Shown: positions 23,241 through 35,650 of the stretch, one piece after another
Numbering within the stretch: position 1 is the stretch's first letter
Layout: every line of letters begins with the position of its first letter
NCBI RefSeq assembly: GCF_014356525.2
Contig: NC_052507.1
Coordinates: forward strand, 682,001 to 746,000
Direction: 5' to 3'
Length of the DNA stretch: 64,000 nucleotides
Origin: Nilaparvata lugens
Lineage: Eukaryota; Arthropoda; Insecta; Hemiptera; Delphacidae
Notes under the pieces: model-generated
Told to the model about the DNA's origin: nothing
The model's input: the letters and a program-made list of their open reading frames with translations, nothing else
The model's database searches: none
Translations under genes and position numbers: made by a program

Positions 23241-23539
23241 ACTGTCAACATCTTGCATAAATATCATTTCAATGTTTCTTAGTTTGGAAATTTATCAGTG
23301 AGATTCCTCTCAGATTCAAAAATAGAAGATGATTTCCTTCATTTGGATTTTCAAAAACTTATTATAATCTTCTAAACTTATAATCTTCAATTTAGAATTA
23401 AAAAAATTGAACTCTCATTTCAGATCATAAACGTTTTTCTGATTGTTTTGTATAACTGCGATGTTAAATGCAAATTTCGACCTAAAAAACATTACATATT
23501 TTTTTGAATCGATTCCAAACTGCGCAAATAGTGATAAGA

Positions 23540-23907
23540 TATAGTGAGGTCCACGTTATAATGGCAGTGGAGGAAGATAGGAGAACAACGTTGCCGATCC
23601 TCCGTCTTGTCAATTCCTTCTATAGAAGTTGCTGATACAGGTTTATCGATGTAATATCAACTTTCCATTCCAGTTTACAATTATATTCAATCATATTTTA
23701 CTAAGCAAGAGATAATGTTTTCAATAATTTCATTCTTAAGATGAAATATTTTGTTAATTAATTATTAATTCTACATTGTTTGAAGACGATGTGGCAACAG
23801 AGCAAAGCGAGAAAAAGATAGCGCTATCCTCTTTGTTGAATGATAGACAAGGATAGCAATACCATTGCTAATTGAACACTGCCATTATAACGTGGACCTC
23901 ACAATAG
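23540..23907. mobile_element. MITE-2, full copy (block A only)
   Basis: Termini TATAGTGAGGTCCACGTTAT and ATAACGTGGACCTCACAATA; typical ~370-bp interior. It lies in the part of block A that has no block B counterpart. Confidence 0.8.
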
Positions 23908-23998
23908 AGTTTTTCTCAACTTCCAAAGCAACCCAATGACTTGAGAGAAACGTTTCTCGATCATTTCATGACACTGAATTTAGTTTGGCTAATTTGAA

Positions 23999-24181
23999 TT
24001 AATTTTCGAGCACAGCAGACTGCGTCAATGTTTGAAGCAAAGAAGTCGTTTTAGGACGAGTCTTGAAGTTGGAAATCATCTCAAGTAATAGAGTTGAATA
24101 CGTGGTGACATTCTGTGGTCCTGAGCAGAAGTTGAGAGGTCCTTCCTTTGTCTGTCGATTTGCAGCCTTCAGCGGTTTCAC
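23999..24181 (-). other. possible terminal exon, unrecognised
   Basis: A 60-codon minus-strand frame with protein-like composition, ending QSAVLEN and a TAA. A candidate splice acceptor GTGTAGCAG lies just upstream, but its pyrimidine tract is weak. No family was recognised, and it is absent from block B. It could equally be chance; the plus strand of the same stretch has a donor-like CTACT|GTGAGT. Confidence 0.2.
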
Positions 24182-24440
24182 TGCTACACCATCACCGTCC
24201 TACTGTGAGTAGACTTATTGTTATTTATTCGCTATTTTCATTTCGACATAAATATTTTTCTTGGACATCTTTGCTTCCTATTTTGGTATTCTTAATTTTG
24301 CTATATTCCATTCCATTGATCATCTGTATTTGTTTGTTTGGTTTTGTGTTCATTTTCATCTAGTTGGGAAGAATTCGTATGACTTTTGTAGGTAATGAAA
24401 TGATAGGCTCAATACAAGGAACAATGAAAAGCATTTCCTT

Positions 24441-24441
24441 C

Positions 24442-24533
<92 letters not shown>

Positions 24534-24552
24534 ATATATAATATATATGTAT
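24441..24552. repeat. AT dinucleotide microsatellite
   Basis: Interrupted (TA)n with TAAT and TTAT breaks. The long frames predicted across it are artefacts. Confidence 0.9.
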
Positions 24553-24639
24553 GTATAAATATATGTGATGATGCAGTGATGAATTTGTGGTAATTGAAAC
24601 GGCAATAACGGTATTGAATCCCTGGAGCCCTAAAATATG

Positions 24640-26466
24640 TGTAACCGAACTGGCGGGTAGATCTGGTAGCGGGCCCAACCAGTTCGGACATAAACTTAAA
24701 CCTAGTTAGGAGGTCGGCCCAGTCCTGCCTATACGACCCTGGAAGAGGCCCTCTGAGTTCAAGTGGGTTGAAATCTCAACCCCAATGGGAAAGAGGCACA
24801 AACTCCTCCAGGAGACGCAGACCACAGCAGAACTGTTCGACTCTCCCTCTTATCTATTTAACATGCCTTAACTAAGTGAGAACAAGGCGACTGGAGAAAC
24901 AACGACTGTTGAAATGAATAGATTTAATTACGAAATAAATTGAATAGATCAATATTATGTATCCCTCACTAGTTCGCAAGAATGTCCAATTAGTTGTTAA
25001 CGTTGAAACATAAAATTCTTCTCAACTCACATTAAATTCGAATTTTAATACTACACCAAATTAATGCCTTAGACATCGGCTTAAAAAGTAACATAGGTAT
25101 ACACATTTAAATACTCTCTACATCATAAAAATATGCAACTGTCGTCAGGATAATTGTTAACAAAATTATAACTGTCTTCTCGTTAATGGTACAATTGAAT
25201 AAAATGGACAAATTTATTATAAGTGTTCCTCAATAGTAGGCGAGAGTATCCAATTAGCTGTTAACGTTGGAATATAAAAACCCTTCGCCACTCTCGTCCA
25301 AATCAAATTCTAATAAAACACTAACATTTCAATTAAATAACATTCAGAGTAATTATCAACTTGGTCAATTAAATAATATTAAATAATAATAGCACAGTAC
25401 AACCTATCTCTTACTCCAGCCGCCAAATAGACTAAGATAAAAGTGATTCTCGACAATTTCAAAGGGAAGGTTCGGTCAAATATTAATCAATTATAGTGGC
25501 CAGAATAGATTCACTCACCCGTGATAATAATTCCGAGGGTCACTTTCATTAGGATCCAAAACCGCATCTTGGCTTCTGGATTCAGGTTAGAGTCACACGA
25601 ATACGTTGTTCCCGCGAATTAATTTATTGTTCTCACGGAAAATAATCACACGAATAAGTTCCACAAAATATATCAGAAAACTACAGGCGAACTTTATCGT
25701 TCATACTTCAGGAAAAAGTTCAACAAATTAGCCTATAACGAAAACTGGATCCAATCCTTATTGTCCGTATCGCTCGAATAATTTCAACAATATTATAACG
25801 AAACACAAAGAAAGATTCTATCGTTCATATCTCACGAATTGTTCAACATAACACAACGAGTACAACGAATTAATTCGACATCAACTAAACACTAAAGACA
25901 CATTTTATCGCTCGTAGCACGCGAATAATTACAACAAATATAACGAATCAATTGAACTTGATTTTTATCGTTCGAATCACAAAATAAATTTAACAAAATA
26001 TAACAATTAAAACTTATTTCACCGCAGTGCGTCTCGCGTTCGAGAGTAACCGTTCGCTCAGGAGTCCATCGCTGACTGACTCGAGGGCTGTCCATGGACA
26101 TTACCCTAGCCTAAAACGCTTGGGAAACTCACCTTTTTCTCACGGCAGAGAAAGAGTGAGAGCTCAAAATTGGATGGAGAAAGAGATAGTTCCTCGTGGA
26201 AAACTGTCACCAGATTGCAGTTTTTTCTCCACGAGGCAGAAGAATACGCTGTACTGTGCACAATTCTTATATTCTAAAACGCAATAATCTATTTCTCACA
26301 CTAGAGAAAATTGAAATACCCTTACGTCTAGAAAAAAAATGAACATTAGAAAATTCAGTCCGATCACGCCATCGAGTCCAAAGTTCAATGATTTTAGATT
26401 GGCGTATCATGAGAAATAAAAAAATTAAATTAATTCACCTCCTCTCAATAATTCTACCCATTTACA
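24640..26466 (-). mobile_element. Gypsy LTR, block A copy (3' LTR)
   Basis: 1,827 bp, TGTAACCGAAC...CCATTTACA on the plus strand, near-identical to the LTRs at 40,613-42,442 and 51,311-53,142. The outer flank is TATG (24,636-24,639), which equals the four bases after the far LTR (53,143-53,146). The interior holds degenerate ~80-bp repeats with ATCGTTCATA and CACGAATAA motifs (about 25,610-26,030). Confidence 0.9.
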
Positions 26467-28323
26467 TTGCACCCCCCTTCGGGGAAGGGTGGACATCCCC
26501 TTCCGCACTTCTAACCGCACTCTCTTTCTTTGACACCTTGGGAACTTTGGCTTTGTTTATGGCACTATCACTAGAACTCACTTGTTGGGTGGTGGTCACC
26601 TGGGGCAGAGGTGCAGGCGCCTCCTCGCCGCTGGGGGTGGGGGCGGTCTGACTGGTCAGCAGCCTCCAGGCCACCGCGCCGCCGGACAGTGCCATTACCA
26701 TAGTGACCGCTGCTATAACGTAGTACCAGCAGGGAACCAGCTGGTCAGAAGACTCCTCCGCCTCCAACTCTCGTAGGGAGTTCATCAAGTGGTTGACCGT
26801 GACCTCTTCCACTCCACTCGTTCCAGGCCAAGCACGACCTTCTTGCAGACGTCTCGCCAGCTGCAGGCGAATCTGGGAAGCCGAGAATCGACCCTCAGCC
26901 AATGACAGGGCCGCTGGGATGTCGATGGCCACTGGCCTCAGTCGCACCTCGGTTCGACCACCAAGGCTGGTTGGTGCAGGAATCTGATAAGAGGGGTGAC
27001 TGAGTGTGCACCCCTTTATCGCTCGCATCGCTCCAGTGCCATGAAGGTGTAACTCGTCCACAGTCGTCTGCCCGCCCGTCTTGCATTGAGAGACGAATCG
27101 TTTCTCCATTGACAGGCTATATATCCAGCTGTTATCGCTCCGACGCCATAGCCAGACGTCAGGATGATCCTTAGTCAGCACAAGACGTGTGCAGTGCTGA
27201 CGGGCGAGCGTGATCTCTCCCAGGAACAAGAGGCTCAGACAGGACGGGTGGTGTCTGGCATAGAGTGGTGAAAATGCTGGACAAAGGGTGAGCGAGCCCA
27301 CTCGGTTACACTGTTCAAGCATTGATTCACTCAATGTGGAATAACGGTCTCTGTCCTTGCTGACAAATAGAATTGTAGAGTCGAGTTGGTAACGCACACT
27401 CACATTAGTGTGGAAGTCCTTGACTGGGAGTACAAGTGCCTGAAACATATCAAATCTGCGTCCAATTGAAGAGAGGGGTACAGTCAACAATAGTTTAATC
27501 ACTTCACCACTGGTTACCGCACAAGTCTTTATCAACTGGTAAAACGCCATCACTTGAGAAATGTCTGTTCCAAAAACTAATTCTAAGCCACTAGGTAAAC
27601 TTGACCGAACCTTTAACAATATATTTCTTAATTCTAAAGGCGATAATAAATTTATACTCAATTTGCCGCTAGCAGCATCATTTAGACATTGTAAAATTTT
27701 TCTTAAATCTATTAGGGCCTTAAAAGTAGCAAGTTCTAATTCTTCTAACGCAGTAGAAGTATCCATATATACATGTAGTAAGTTCTCTACTTCAATAGTT
27801 TTCTTATTAGTTGTCAAAAATTGATTCATGAGAACAGTTAGATTACCATAGATTTCTTGTGAAACCCTTCCTAACTCTTGATGATTACGCTCCGTTTTCC
27901 GACTGAGTTCTCTAGTAACGGTCAAGTGTTCTCCTTCAATGTGTATTAAACTGGCAGTTTTCAATTTCGTCAACTCTTCGCTGTGTTGTACCTTCTCTAA
28001 GTCCTCACTCTCGGCTACTCCAAATAAAATATGAAGGATCTTCCCCCCAAGTTTATTAATCCTCTACGGCTCCGTCCATAGTACAGATCGGTTAACGTTT
28101 GTACAATATCTTTCAATTCACTTTCCATTGTTATTATTCGTTGAAGTACTTTATGTTGAACTCCTAGAGCAGGGAGTTTCTCGGCCGCTTGTGCTAGCAG
28201 GTACGCTGTATCCTCTGTTCGTCCCTGAAGTTCGGCTACTTCTTGTCGAGTTTCAGTGAGATCGGCTGTCGTTCGTTTACCCGCGTGAACATGGTTGCCG
28301 TTTCTATTGATTGTGGTAAACAA
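26462..28323 (-). pseudogene. env: F-like env, block A copy, disrupted
   Basis: Two frames: 28,015-28,323 (N-terminal, including the RSRR cleavage site and GLINLGG) and 26,462-27,973 (the rest, through the transmembrane segment and tail). They are separated by loss of one C in a homopolymer at about 28,042-28,047 relative to block B. In addition, 487 bp present in block B (44,240-44,726), covering the annotated start, is absent here at 28,262/28,263. Encodes an envelope fusion protein in the family; this copy cannot make the full product. Confidence 0.85.
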
Positions 28324-29850
28324 TGGGTATTAGCTTAGGCGTGTTTGTCACTTTTCTTCTATCATGTAATTCGATACAATAAATTACCTTCCGTCACAAT
28401 AATTCAACCCGTAATCTTGAACAAATCATTTTCCTAGATTATAGGCCTGCTTGCAAACCTTTCTATCAATCATAATAATATTATTCTATAGTCTCTATCG
28501 TCGTTTATTGGTTTTATTCACATTTGTATTGAAGTACATTTTATCACAACAAAAATTTTACTACTAAAATTCTTTCACTACTAAATCCTTACTAAAATAA
28601 ATTGGAACGTTTCTTGTTCTCTTCTAGAACGTGGGCCTATTCCAGGGAAGTTCAACCAGGGCTCGGTTTGAGTACTACCGCCTACTCAATTCAACGATAG
28701 CCCTTACCCCTTATGGTTTTCACTAACCAACTGGTCATCCCTTACCGCAACAGCAATTATAACGTTCTCGAATCAGATACAATAAATTCGTAATATTCCC
28801 ATTGAAAATATTCATAAAATATTCCACAAAATTCAATGACAATTCAATATTATACAGTTGCAATTATTCTCAACACGACTTACAAGGTAACAATTTAACA
28901 ATAACTAAACATCAATCCTCATCAATCTAATCTCAATTATAAAATTACAATCAATTACTGCATCTCTGTATCGAAATTAATTTTTATACATCATAGTCAC
29001 GTAATCTAAAACAATTCTTCCTAACACATTGAACTACAATAATCACGAAATCATCAATATCATCATAACATAATACAACAGTTAATATTTCATAGTCTTG
29101 GACTCAATCAAATTAATCGTTATCAATCAAAACATCAAATAACCATAAGCACTCGTTATCGAATTACTCTTCAAGTACAACATAAATCAATAATTCATCG
29201 AAATCATATTCTCATCGGAATCATAATTATTGAATCGCAATTAAAGATACATTACAATAATTCGTCATTACATAAAATTATACACAGTAGTCGTCAGCAA
29301 TCGATAATAGCATTAATTTCCGTAAGCAGCATATGAGTCAGCAACTCAATTTATCACTCATCATTTATCGCACCTTATTCATAATCACATATAAATCAAC
29401 AAAATAACGTAGCAGTTCTAATCTATAATCGTCTAGTATTCATCAACATCATAATAACGTCATCGTCTTATCAATATTCGTTCATCTTCATACTAATCGT
29501 AAATCGTTTTTTTTTTTTGTAAACTAATTCCTTAATAGTTTGTTTGTCGGATCTACCTTCATCTCATTTCGAAGCGATTAGCAAGCCATTGTGTATGCCT
29601 TGACATCTTATAACAATAGGCGGCTGTCCGTCTTCTTTCCTTCATTATTCATTTCGCTCGTGAATAGTGTATTGATCTATCACACTCATTCATTCTCGAT
29701 AATAATATTATGAAATTTAATATTATTCATGGTCTTTTTTTTTTTTATCTCGATACAATAGCTTCTTACTCGAAATTCCTTTCCTATTTCGTTCTACTCC
29801 AATTATCACGTAATTATACTCCATTCAATCGTTACATCAAATACGTTACA
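28324..29850 (-). mobile_element. Gypsy pol-env spacer, block A copy, ends at gap
   Basis: Matches 44,790-46,320. No open frame of note. It stops at the N run, so gag and pol of this copy are not assembled here. Confidence 0.85.
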
Positions 29851-29950
29851 NNNNNNNNNNNNNNNNNNNNNNNNNNNNNNNNNNNNNNNNNNNNNNNNNN
29901 NNNNNNNNNNNNNNNNNNNNNNNNNNNNNNNNNNNNNNNNNNNNNNNNNN
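29851..29950. other. assembly gap of exactly 100 N
   Basis: A round 100-N run is usually a placeholder of unknown size. Sequence on the left stops inside the Gypsy spacer; sequence on the right starts in LINE 3' sequence corresponding to the left part of block A. Confidence 0.95.
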
Positions 29951-29979
29951 GCCTCTCCTCTCTAAATCCTTAGTTTAAT

Positions 29980-30800
29980 TAATTAAATTAACGTTTTGGT
30001 AGAGAGTTAGTGGGAAGGATATTTTTAATATTCTTTCCGAAGAATGGACATTGATATGTCCAAAGCTCCGCCAATTTATGTAGATGCATAACAATCTAAT
30101 TATCTATAGTTATTATATTACAAATTACTTTTCCTACAGTTACGTTGAAAAGTGGCCATTGCTGCACTGATTACAGAACGCAAAGAATCACTTTTCCGCT
30201 CTAGTGCGGGAAAAATTTTTCTGCACTCCAGATTTGCAACATGGCAACGCAAAATACTTAGTAGGTTATATGGAGCAACAGTGCAGCAAAATCAAAATGA
30301 AGTTGGTAACAGTGACTGCTGTGGCTGCTATAGTGAGCAGAGGTGCAACGAAGCACAACGCGCTAATTATTAGTATTAGATATTATAACCAAGGCAACGA
30401 GGACTTTAGGATTTTTAGGATTAAGGTTTTTATCAAGAATAAAATTACACAGAAAACATTTGATGGATTTCAGGCAATTTACCCATAATTACCCACTTTT
30501 CATATTCAATGGTAACTGTAGGAAAAACTTAATGTGAAATACGTGCGCAAAGTTCCTCTGCTGCACTCAAGAAACCATTCCGCCCTCGCCTACGGCTCGG
30601 GCGTAAACGTTTCTTTCGGTGCAGCAAACTGTCACTTTGCGCACTAGTTGCACAAATAACTATTTCCATATCATATACAGTTCAATAATAATTTTCTTAG
30701 TCTATATTATGTAATTTTGCTGTATTGTAAGCTATTGTATATAAGTGTATAAGCCAGTTTATATTGTAATCTACATAAATAAAGTACTCAATCAATCAAT
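29980..30800 (+). mobile_element. LINE 3' end split by an R repeat
   Basis: 29,980-30,129 and 30,665-30,800 together match the 3' region of the LINE at 11.9-12.2 kb, including the GGACAT-TGAT-ATGTCC hairpin and a (TCAA)n tail. The R unit at 30,130-30,664 interrupts the AAATTACTTTTTCATATC stretch that is continuous at about 16,840. Confidence 0.75.
30130..30664 (+). repeat. R repeat inserted in LINE 3' sequence
   Basis: Full unit, TTTCCTACAGTTACG...GCACAAATAACTAT. The uninterrupted LINE sequence at 16,840 shows the site before insertion and suggests a few T residues as target duplication. This establishes R as a mobile unit with both parts moving together. Confidence 0.75.
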
Positions 30801-31079
30801 CAATCAATCTCTATCTCTGTATATCAGATCTCTCTCTAAAACACACTCTCTCACTCCAATCGGAGCAGTAGAACAGTCACTCTGTTTCTCTCACACTCTC
30901 TCACTCCCACACACTCTCTCTATCTTTCTCTCTCACTCTCTATAGCTCTGTATATCAGATCCCTCTCTAAAACACACTCTCGCACTCCAATCGAAGCAGT
31001 AGAACAGTCCCTCTGTGTCTCTTTCTCTTTCTCTCTCTTTCAATCTCAGTCTCTCTTTCTCTGAGAGTTAGTCTTTTGG
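30801..31079. repeat. TC-rich minisatellite
   Basis: Two units reading CACTCCAATCG(G/A)AGCAGTAGAA separated by CT runs; corresponds to 16,640-16,795. Confidence 0.75.
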
Positions 31080-31352
31080 TAGAGAGTTAGTGGGAAGAAT
31101 ACTTCGAATATTCTTTCGAAAGAATGGACATTGATATGTCCAAAGCTCCGCCAATTTATGTAGATGTATAACAATATTATCTATTTTATCTATAGTTATT
31201 ACAAAATGGTTTTTTTCTTATTATATACAGCTCAATTATTTTCTTAATTCATATTTTGTAAATTCATCCATGATTTTGCTGTATTGTAAGCTATTGTATA
31301 TAAGTGTATAAGCCAGTATATAATTATTGTAATCTACATAAATAAAGTACTC
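31080..31352 (+). mobile_element. LINE 3' end fragment
   Basis: Same 3' sequence as 16,795-16,995 but longer at the 5' side, with the GGACATTGATATGTCC hairpin and an AATAAAGTACTCAATCGATC end. Confidence 0.75.
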
Positions 31353-31970
31353 AATCGATCAATCTCTTTCTCTCTTCTTCTCTCCAATTTTCCCATCTTC
31401 CTTTAAATTCATCGCCGTTCACACACTGATGCGCGATAAAGAAGATATATGGAGAGGGAAAGAGAGAGAGATAGAGTGAGTGAGTGAAAAAGAGACCAAC
31501 AAATAGGTCAAAGTTGAATACTCCGTTTTGCCTAAGGTTGGTAGTCGGCCATCTATACGTTCGTGCGAGCTCAGCTGTGATAAAATCTCGCGGTTCTACA
31601 CCATCTATTATCCATCTCCCTTCTCCTCCTACTCCCACACCTTTACCTCTCTTCTCAAAACTCCCCCCCCCCGCATCAATAGTTTGCGTCCTTAACATCG
31701 ACGTCTCTGCCCCATTAGAGGCTACCTCTCTCTTACTAATTCCAAATCTTACAATCTGTTTCTCTCTCTCTCTCTTTAAGGGTTATATGTCAGAAAGGAC
31801 CAGGAGTCCTAACTCCTCCCTAATAAAGGGAATTAGTCAGTCAATCAATCAATCAATCTCTCTCTTTGTTCCTTAATTCCTTAAAAATATTATATAAATT
31901 CATCTTTTTTCAAAACAATTCATGTTGAACCTTGATAAAGTGAGGTCCACGTTCTAATGGCAGTGTTTGA
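31353..31970. repeat. block B counterpart of 17,000-17,595
   Basis: Near-identical to block A, including the LINE 3' hairpin and tail at about 31,790-31,858 and the first ~30 bp of MITE-2 at 31,940. Homology stops where the LINE begins. Confidence 0.85.
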
Positions 31971-32435
31971 TTCAATGATTCAATGATTCAATGATTTTAT
32001 TACAGCCAGAAAATACATACAGTACACTAGGCCTTGTCATTACAATAAAATTTCTAACAGAATTACAATAACAATACATAAATAAAGATAATACACAACA
32101 TGCAGTGCAAGAGCAGGCTTCAAAGCTATTCGGTTTCTCACAAGAAAATAATAAATAATAATACAGAAATATCAATAAACAATTACTAAACTTCAATTCT
32201 ATCACAGTCTATACAGCCTATTCTAATTTTAATCTATACCTACTTTTACAATAAATCGTGAACAAACTAAAACCATAGAAACTCTATTATCACAGTCGGC
32301 AATTTACTTAGTGCTTTACACAGTCAATTTACATAGTGCTTGGGTCAGACTCGTCAAACTCATGAATGGAATAGAACGGGTTGGCGACCAGCCATGACTT
32401 GACCCGCTTCTTAAAGCTCACCAGAGGCAGCTCTC

Positions 32436-33814
32436 TTACTTCATCAGGTAGCCTATTGAAAAATCTGATGCCAGATATGGAAAACTTTTCCTGGATCTTC
32501 CAATCTCACCCCGGCAGGACCAGGTTTCCATTTCCCCGTGTAGCGTGACTGTGGATCTGATTGCCCTGGTGTACAAATGAATATTCTCTCTAACCGAAAC
32601 CAAGCACTCGTATATGTACAGGCTGTAAACTGTCATCACTCGTAAATGTACAAACAATGGTTTGCAGTGATCAATCCAACCAGCTCTCATCACAATTCTA
32701 ATGGCTCTTTTTTGCATTAATAGCACCCTATTCACACTCGCAGCGTGCCCCCACAGCCTTGTACCATATGCAATATGGCTCTGGAAAAAAGCAAAGTAAG
32801 CTTGGCGCACAAAACCGTCAGGCACACATGATACAAGCCTTCTAAGCAGAAAAATGACCCTACTTAGCCTTTTGCAGAGCTGGCTGATGTGAGCCTCCCA
32901 GGTCAACCTACTATCCAGGGAAAACCCCAAGAGCTTCACAGTACCCGTGGCAATCCCAGAATTGAGGCTGAATGATAGCTCCTGAGTCTTGTCACTGTTA
33001 AGAGCCAGCTTATTTAGATCAAACCATTGAGACGCACTATGATACAGCTCCCTCACAGCAAGCCTGGCAGAATCTACGCTCTTATGATCCGCAAATAGTG
33101 ATGTGTCATCTGCGAATAACAGAACACCACCATCTACTGAATAATATATATCATTTATTGAGATGAGAAAGAGCAAAGGTCCCAAAACTGATGCCTGTGG
33201 GACTCCATGTTTCAAGGGTGCAGGACTTGATAGTTCACCATTCCAGTCCACAACCTGCAACCTATCACTCAGGTATGATTTCATCAGTCTGACAGCACCG
33301 ACTCCAAGGCCATACTTCTCCAGCTTTCCCAATAGAATATTGTGCGAGACACAGTCGAAGGCACGTGATAAATCACAGAGCAAAAGCGACGAAGATCTTC
33401 CATTCTCAAATGCCTCCAGGACTGATTGAATGAGAGTCTGCACAGCAGAGACAGTCGATCTTCCTCTCCTGAAACCAAACTGAACAGGAACCAGCAGACC
33501 ATTATTCTCAAAATAGTTGTACAGCTGAATAAACAATACGTCTCAAAAATTTTTGCAATCACCGGGATCAAAGATATGAATCTATAGTTGCTTACACTGT
33601 CCAGAGCACCCTTCTTGTGAATTGGAACTGCTCTTGATATCTTGAGCTCATCAGGGAAAACACCCTCATCGATACACTTATTGATAAGGCATGCAAGTAT
33701 TGGACTCAAGAAACAAATAATCTGCCTCAGAAAAGCCACACTCATTCCATAAATATCTTTTGCCTTTGATACACTAAAATCATTTACTATGCTTACAACA
33801 TCAGCAGGTGTCAC
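32436..33814 (-). pseudogene. LINE reverse transcriptase, frameshifted
   Basis: Two overlapping frames, 33,284-33,814 and 32,436-33,536. The first has VPIHKKGA and NYRFISLIPV (the usual RPISL Pro is Phe). The second has QFGFRRGRSTVSA, motif A DLSRAFDCVSHNILL, GVPQASVLGP and the catalytic FADDTSLF. A frame change near 33,535 separates the fingers from the palm, so no full-length enzyme is made. Confidence 0.8.
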
Positions 33815-33824
33815 ATGGTTCCAT

Positions 33825-34904
33825 TCAAAGTTTCCTTCTACAACTGGAATACCCTGAAAAGCATTGGAAGATCGGTTGCAATATTATTTGGAATATTATT
33901 ACAATACTCTCCACAGATGTGACATAGAACTGATTAAATTCACTGGCAGTTGTGAAACTTAGATCACCTTCTTCTGATTTAGGCTTATGTGAATTTATAA
34001 GACTCCAGGCAGCCCTACATGAATTTTGAGCCTCTGCAATGAATTTTGCATTGGCGTTTTTCTTAGCCTCTCGCAATCTATAACGGTAATCCTTCTTGAG
34101 CCCAGTTGCTAGTTCAACCAGGTGAGGCCTGATTCTAGCTAAATCATTTGTCATGGATACCATATCTCTCATTCGGGCTAGTTCAGGAGTGAACCAGTCT
34201 TTTACTTGTGGTACAGAATTTCCCTTCATAGTTGTGAATCTTTTAGAACTTAGCGACCTCATTCTTAGTGGAAAGAAAAACTTGAAACCATCCATGAGAG
34301 CATGAAAGAAACATTGAAAACCACCAACCGCCTGCATATCAATAACAGATTCCAACCAAGAGTCAACCCAAACTCCCAAATAATTACAGAAAAGTCTGAC
34401 AATACCATCATTGAACACTCTGTACGAAACGTTTCTACTGGAACCATTACAACTTCCAACAACATCTGCCATAAAAGTGGCTTCCATGAGAATGTGTTTA
34501 TGATCTGCAATCTGATCAACACTGACCTCAGCAACATAGCTCCAATGGTCCAAATTTGTGAAAAAATTATCAAGGGAAGCATTACCTCTTGTAGGTTGCA
34601 TTACTGCACTATACAAATTCAGACTTCTTAACAAATTCAAAAAACCTGAGGATGCAGGCGTGCCAAGCAAATCAATATTGTGATCAGTTCCAATTATTAC
34701 AAACAAACCAATATTACTGAGACATCCAACACATAATTCAAGCTGCTGCAAAAAACATTCAACATTTCCATTAGGAGAGCGATACATGCTTACCACAACA
34801 AGTGACAACTCCGGAATATGTATCCCAGCAAACTCAGCATGCATCTCAATACAGAACTCTTTGAGGTCTAGGGCGTTTGCCGACCATGCCATACTCTCTC
34901 GCAC
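33825..34904 (-). pseudogene. LINE endonuclease domain, partial
   Basis: 359 codons. VVVSMYRSPNGN and IGTDHNIDLL correspond to the YRPP and GDFN motifs of LINE apurinic-like endonucleases, with the latter degraded (GD to GT). QIADHKHIL is the terminal DH motif. The N-terminal part (CEHWL, about 34,990-35,050) continues in another frame. Followed by the RT frame after a break near 33,820. Confidence 0.75.
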
Positions 34905-35167
34905 AAAACAGCTACACCGCCACTTGAAGTTTGCCTAGAGAAATGAGCTACCTTCCTGAGACCAGCCAAATTGCTGTAGTATTCAATCTTATCTTCAACA
35001 AGCCAGTGTTCACAGATGCACAAAACGTCGATGTCATGCAGCTCACAAAGTAACTCAAGCTCACTAATTTTATTATTTATACCTTCATACTAGAAATTAA
35101 TACCATAGAAAAATAAAGGTTTTTAATATTGTGCAGTAGATATTTCTCACCAATTGCAGCTTGCTTC

Positions 35168-35551
35168 TATAGCGAGGTCCACGTTATAATGACAGTGAAG
35201 AAGATGAGAGAACAAAGTTGCCGATCCTCTGTCTTGTCAATGCCTGCTATGGAGGGTAACTGATAAATTTATTGTTGTAATATTAACTGTTCATTCTCGT
35301 TCAAAAAAATCAATTACTCGTATATTTAATCAAGCAAGAAATTATATTTTTCAATGATTCGTAATGAATTCCATAACCAAGATTGTATATTTTGTTAATC
35401 AATCATCATTCGACATTGTTAAAAAAAATCTGGCAACAGAGCAAAGAGAGAAAGAGATAACACTTACACTATCCGCTCTGTTGAATGATAGACAAGGATA
35501 GCAATACCATTGCTAAACAAACACTGCCATTATAACGTGGACCTCACTATA
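35168..35551. mobile_element. MITE-2, full copy (block B)
   Basis: Counterpart of 19,412-19,798 with a T-to-C change in the left terminus (TATAGCGAGG) and small indels. Confidence 0.85.
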
Positions 35552-35650
35552 GTTAACTGCTACATCAATACTTGTTTGCTTTAAATTCATTCAATAAAAA
35601 TTCTGTACTCCATTAAATACACGCTGTCTACTTTTCGCCTGGTAGTAGAA

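Larger units (their letters stand above)
19324..23496. repeat. block A segment duplicated in block B
   Basis: Corresponds to 35,081-40,334. Identity is very high by eye, with scattered single-base differences and four clean insertions: H1 at 20,028-20,745 in A only; X1 and X2 in B only; a longer AT run at the start of the second H1 in A. Homology ends after ATTACA at 23,496 / 40,334. Confidence 0.9.
31968..35078 (-). mobile_element. LINE (CR1/L2-like), 5'-truncated, block B only
   Basis: The 3' end is an 8-bp tandem repeat (TGATTCAA)n at 31,968-31,996, preceded by AATAAAATCATTG on the minus strand. It contains endonuclease and RT frames with several frameshifts. The 5' end is at about 35,078 within the endonuclease N-terminus. 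Relative to block A it replaces 17,596-19,323, so ~1.7 kb of target sequence was lost. Confidence 0.8.

Noticed and set aside
24356..24691. Tyr/Ile-rich frames on both strands
   Set aside because: They are driven by the TA microsatellite and LTR edge; no protein-like sequence.
26388..26651. Plus-strand proteins opposite env
   Set aside because: Shadows of env and its LTR; they recur identically only because the element is duplicated.
29710..29973. 87-codon frame crossing the gap
   Set aside because: A third of it is N, so it is not real sequence.
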